Shown: piece after piece, positions 62,053-64,000 of the stretch
How the letters are laid out: every line of letters begins with the position of its first letter
Position numbering within the stretch: the first letter of the stretch is position 1
Origin: an uncultured Pelagibacteraceae bacterium
GTDB lineage: Bacteria > Pseudomonadota > Alphaproteobacteria > Pelagibacterales > Pelagibacteraceae
NCBI GenBank assembly: GCA_902624465.1
Contig: CACNXP010000002.1
Location: 42,264-106,263, forward strand
Length of the DNA: 64,000 nt
Direction: 5' to 3'
Program-made: the position numbers and the translations under genes
Notes under the pieces: generated by a model
Databases searched by the model: none
What the model was told of the DNA's origin: nothing
The model's input: the letters and a program-made list of their open reading frames with translations, nothing else

Positions 62053-62086
62053 AGAGCGGACTTTAAAAGTCCGCTCTAATTTTTTT
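62053..62086 (+). terminator. Intrinsic terminator between dctP and dctQ
   Basis: AGAGCGGACTT, loop TAA, AAGTCCGCTCT: a perfect 11-base GC-rich stem followed by AA and seven T. It lies 23 bases after dctP and ends 12 bases before dctQ on the same strand, so only read-through transcripts would express the permeases. Confidence 0.92.
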
Positions 62087-62098
62087 AACTAAGATATT

Positions 62099-62719
62099 AT
62101 GGCTGACGAACCAAGCAAATTAGACATATCAGATGAAATGATTGCCGAAAGGCGAGGTGGTTCGGGAAAAATGCCTGATGACATGCCGATATGGATGGCA
62201 AAATCTATAATAAATATTGATAAATTTAGTAAGTGGATTGGTAATATTGTTTGTTGGATATTAATGCCACTTATATTTGCAATGACTTATGAAGTGCTTG
62301 CACGAAAATTATTTTTAGCTCCAACAATCTGGGCTTATGATATTAGCCGTTTTTTATATGGTGCACTTTTTATGTTAGGCGCTGGCTATGCTCTATCTAG
62401 AGGGGTACATATTAGAGCTGATTTTTTATACAGAAATTTTAAAACAAAAAACCAAGGTCTAATAGATTTTTGGTTATATCTTTTATTTTATTTTCCAGGC
62501 TTAATTGTTTTTCTTTATATGACAATAGGCTTTGTTGGAGAGTCTATTCAAAGAGGTGAGAGGGGTATGGATACTACTTGGATGCCATATATGTGGCCAA
62601 TCAAAACATGTTTGTTAGTTGGAATAATTTTTTTATTAATCCAAGGTGTTTCAGAATTATTAAAGAGTTACTGGGCAGCAAAAAAAGGTGAATGGCCAGG
62701 AGAAGAAAGTAAAAAATGA
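62099..62719 (+). CDS. dctQ: TRAP transporter small permease
   Basis: A 206-residue DctQ-type protein with four transmembrane segments (about 50-70, 87-106, 125-150 and 168-185) after an unusually long hydrophilic N-terminus of about 45 residues (MADEPSKLDISDEM). Motifs VLARKLFLAPTIWAYDISRF and GAGYALSRGVHIRADFLY are the family core. It overlaps dctM as ATGA. Confidence 0.93.
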   Translation: MADEPSKLDISDEMIAERRGGSGKMPDDMPIWMAKSIINIDKFSKWIGNIVCWILMPLIFAMTYEVLARKLFLAPTIWAYDISRFLYGALFMLGAGYALSRGVHIRADFLYRNFKTKNQGLIDFWLYLLFYFPGLIVFLYMTIGFVGESIQRGERGMDTTWMPYMWPIKTCLLVGIIFLLIQGVSELLKSYWAAKKGEWPGEESKK

Positions 62720-64000
62720 TCGCTGAATTAATAGATCCGGCAATTTTAGGTTTCGTCCTTGTAGGCGTGATGCTTTTTGCAATATTTGTCGGATTTCCCA
62801 TTTCATTTACACTAATATTTCTAGGATTTGTTTTTGGATACTTAGGTTTTGGAAAATTGGTTTTTTATTTGATGACACTCCAATTTTCTATGGTCATGAC
62901 CGAACAAACTCTTGCCGCCGTACCGCTCTTTGTCTTTATGGGCATTATGATGGAACAAGCTGGTTTAATGGAAAGACTATTTTCATCATTTCAGATGATG
63001 TTAGCAAAAGTAAAAGGATCTTTATATTATGCAGTTTTATTTGTTTCGGTAATATTTGCTGCTGCAACAGGTATTGTTGGTGCATCAGTTACAATTTTAG
63101 GAATAATGGCTGCAAAATCCATGAATAGATCTGGATATGACGTTAAACTTGCGGCCGGAACAATCACTGCAGGTGGAACTTTGGGAATATTAATTCCACC
63201 TAGTATTATGCTTGTGGTAATGGGGCCAATCATGGAGATTCCAGTAATAGACTTATTTGCAGCGGCGATCATACCAGGAATTCTTCTTGCAAGTTTGTAC
63301 GCAGCTTACACAACAATCAGATGCATGATAAATCCAAAACTGGGTCCAGTTTTACCTGAAGATATGAGGGCAGCTAGCATGAAAGAAGTATGGATTGAAT
63401 TCTTTCTTGGATTAGTTCCTCCTGCTGCATTAGTTTTTGCTGCTTTAGGAAGTATTTTATTTGGTTTCGCTACACCTACAGAAGCAGCAGGATGTGGTGC
63501 AATGGGGGCTCTTTTATTATCTTTAGCATATAAAAAATTAACTTTACCAAAACTTCAAGAGGCTTTAGTTAAAACTCTTGAAATCACAGCTTTGATTATG
63601 GTCTTAGTTGCTGCCTCTAATTTTTTTGGTGCAGTTTTTGCAAGATTAGGAACACCAACATTGTTAACTGAATTTTTACTAGGTTTAGAAATGAACAAAT
63701 ATTTAATTCTAGCAATGATAATGGTTATGATATTCTTATTAGGCTGGCCTCTTGAATGGGTACCTATTGTAATGATTATTATTCCAATAATTTTACCTCT
63801 AGTTGAGGCACTAGGATTTAATTTAACTTGGTTTGCAATATTAGTCGCGGTTAATTTACAAACCGCCTGGCTTTCACCACCTGTAGCTCTATCAGCTTAT
63901 TTCTTAAAAGGAGTTGTTCCTGAGTGGGATTTAAAAGATATTTATTATGGAATGATGCAATTTATGGTTCTACAAATAATAGGATTAATTTTAATTGTAA
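62716..64000 (+). CDS. dctM: TRAP transporter large permease (3' end outside window)
   Basis: The frame opens with ATG at 62716 (MIAELIDPAILGFVLVG) and stays open to the window end, giving 428 residues of a DctM-type permease. Signatures are PLFVFMGIMMEQAG near 76, TAGGTLGILIPPSIMLVV near 155, GFATPTEAAGCGAMGALLL near 253 and LGWPLEWVPIVMIIIPI near 343. About a dozen transmembrane segments are visible. The protein is incomplete only at its C-terminus. Confidence 0.93.
   Translation, partial: MIAELIDPAILGFVLVGVMLFAIFVGFPISFTLIFLGFVFGYLGFGKLVFYLMTLQFSMVMTEQTLAAVPLFVFMGIMMEQAGLMERLFSSFQMMLAKVKGSLYYAVLFVSVIFAAATGIVGASVTILGIMAAKSMNRSGYDVKLAAGTITAGGTLGILIPPSIMLVVMGPIMEIPVIDLFAAAIIPGILLASLYAAYTTIRCMINPKLGPVLPEDMRAASMKEVWIEFFLGLVPPAALVFAALGSILFGFATPTEAAGCGAMGALLLSLAYKKLTLPKLQEALVKTLEITALIMVLVAASNFFGAVFARLGTPTLLTEFLLGLEMNKYLILAMIMVMIFLLGWPLEWVPIVMIIIPIILPLVEALGFNLTWFAILVAVNLQTAWLSPPVALSAYFLKGVVPEWDLKDIYYGMMQFMVLQIIGLILIV

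Noticed and set aside
1..64000. tRNA, rRNA, CRISPR arrays, insertion sequences, prophage genes
   Set aside because: No cloverleaf-type sequences, repeat-spacer arrays, transposase or phage genes were recognised in any intergenic region or frame.

Overview
The window is AT-rich, densely packed chromosomal DNA, almost certainly from a member of the Pelagibacterales (SAR11; Candidatus Pelagibacter type). Support comes from the streamlined layout (no coding gap over about 150 bases, many ATGA or 1-8 nt gene overlaps), Lys/Asn/Ile-rich proteins, and a SAR11-typical gene set: aprM-aprB-aprA without a sulfate-reduction pathway, TRAP and TTT binding-protein transporters, a TPP riboswitch in front of a sodium:solute symporter (ThiV type), and glnA and amtB without glnB/glnK. 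I see no rRNA, tRNA, IS element, prophage or CRISPR array. Both ends cut through genes (sufB on the left, a TRAP large permease on the right).

Layout. 1-5041: suf iron-sulfur operon sufB-C-D-S-U-T-A plus a small unknown gene. 5042-8852: glnA, a YbaK-type deacylase, a DMT exporter and a homocysteine methyltransferase. 8992-11985: AldB/ExaC-type aldehyde dehydrogenase with an odd lysine-rich N-terminus, its usual DUF779 partner, a thioesterase and a GYD protein. 12090-20360: a likely sugar-acid catabolic island (aldehyde dehydrogenase, enolase-superfamily dehydratase, PdxA2-like dehydrogenase, TctCBA transporter, SDR, FAH-family hydrolase). 20381-27586: CcdA, an NADH:quinone/azoreductase, TPP-riboswitch thiV, an ABC-2 exporter and surface-sugar genes. 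27636-33198: isocitrate lyase, a divergent ScfR/RamB-type regulator with two tandem HTH domains, a TPR protein, RseP and HU. 33332-38813: amtB, a GT9 glycosyltransferase, rhodanese, DsbA-like isomerase, ABA4-like protein, RecX, CysQ, DUF3553. 38855-45369: mnmA, metC-like, MFS, pabB-pabA-pabC, HIT. 45461-54773: a sulfonate/sulfite module (aprMBA, TauE-type exporter, YeiH-like, suyAB, xsc). 54791-64000: a methyltransferase-like protein, FAD oxidoreductase, M23 peptidase, SDR, TerC, GMC oxidoreductase and a TRAP dctPQM operon.

The genes combine into recognisable physiology: organic sulfonates are cleaved to sulfite (Xsc, SuyAB), which is oxidised by AprBA or exported; sugar-acid-like compounds enter by TTT and may be split by a dehydratase/dehydrogenase/diketo-hydrolase route; C2 carbon is handled through the glyoxylate shunt under a dedicated regulator; a thiamin precursor is imported under riboswitch control.

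The observations I rate highest are: (i) a shared 17-bp near-palindrome upstream of both glnA and amtB, identical at 14 of 17 positions and at the same distance from each start codon, a candidate operator for PII-independent nitrogen control; (ii) a tandem-HTH regulator facing an array of TTTACAA half-sites; (iii) strong intrinsic terminators between binding protein and permease genes in both the TTT and the TRAP operon, one lying inside the tctB coding sequence; (iv) an aldehyde dehydrogenase with a 65-residue, 52% basic N-terminal extension and an internal ribosome binding site; (v) several unannotated small membrane or basic proteins, one with a flanking partial duplicate.
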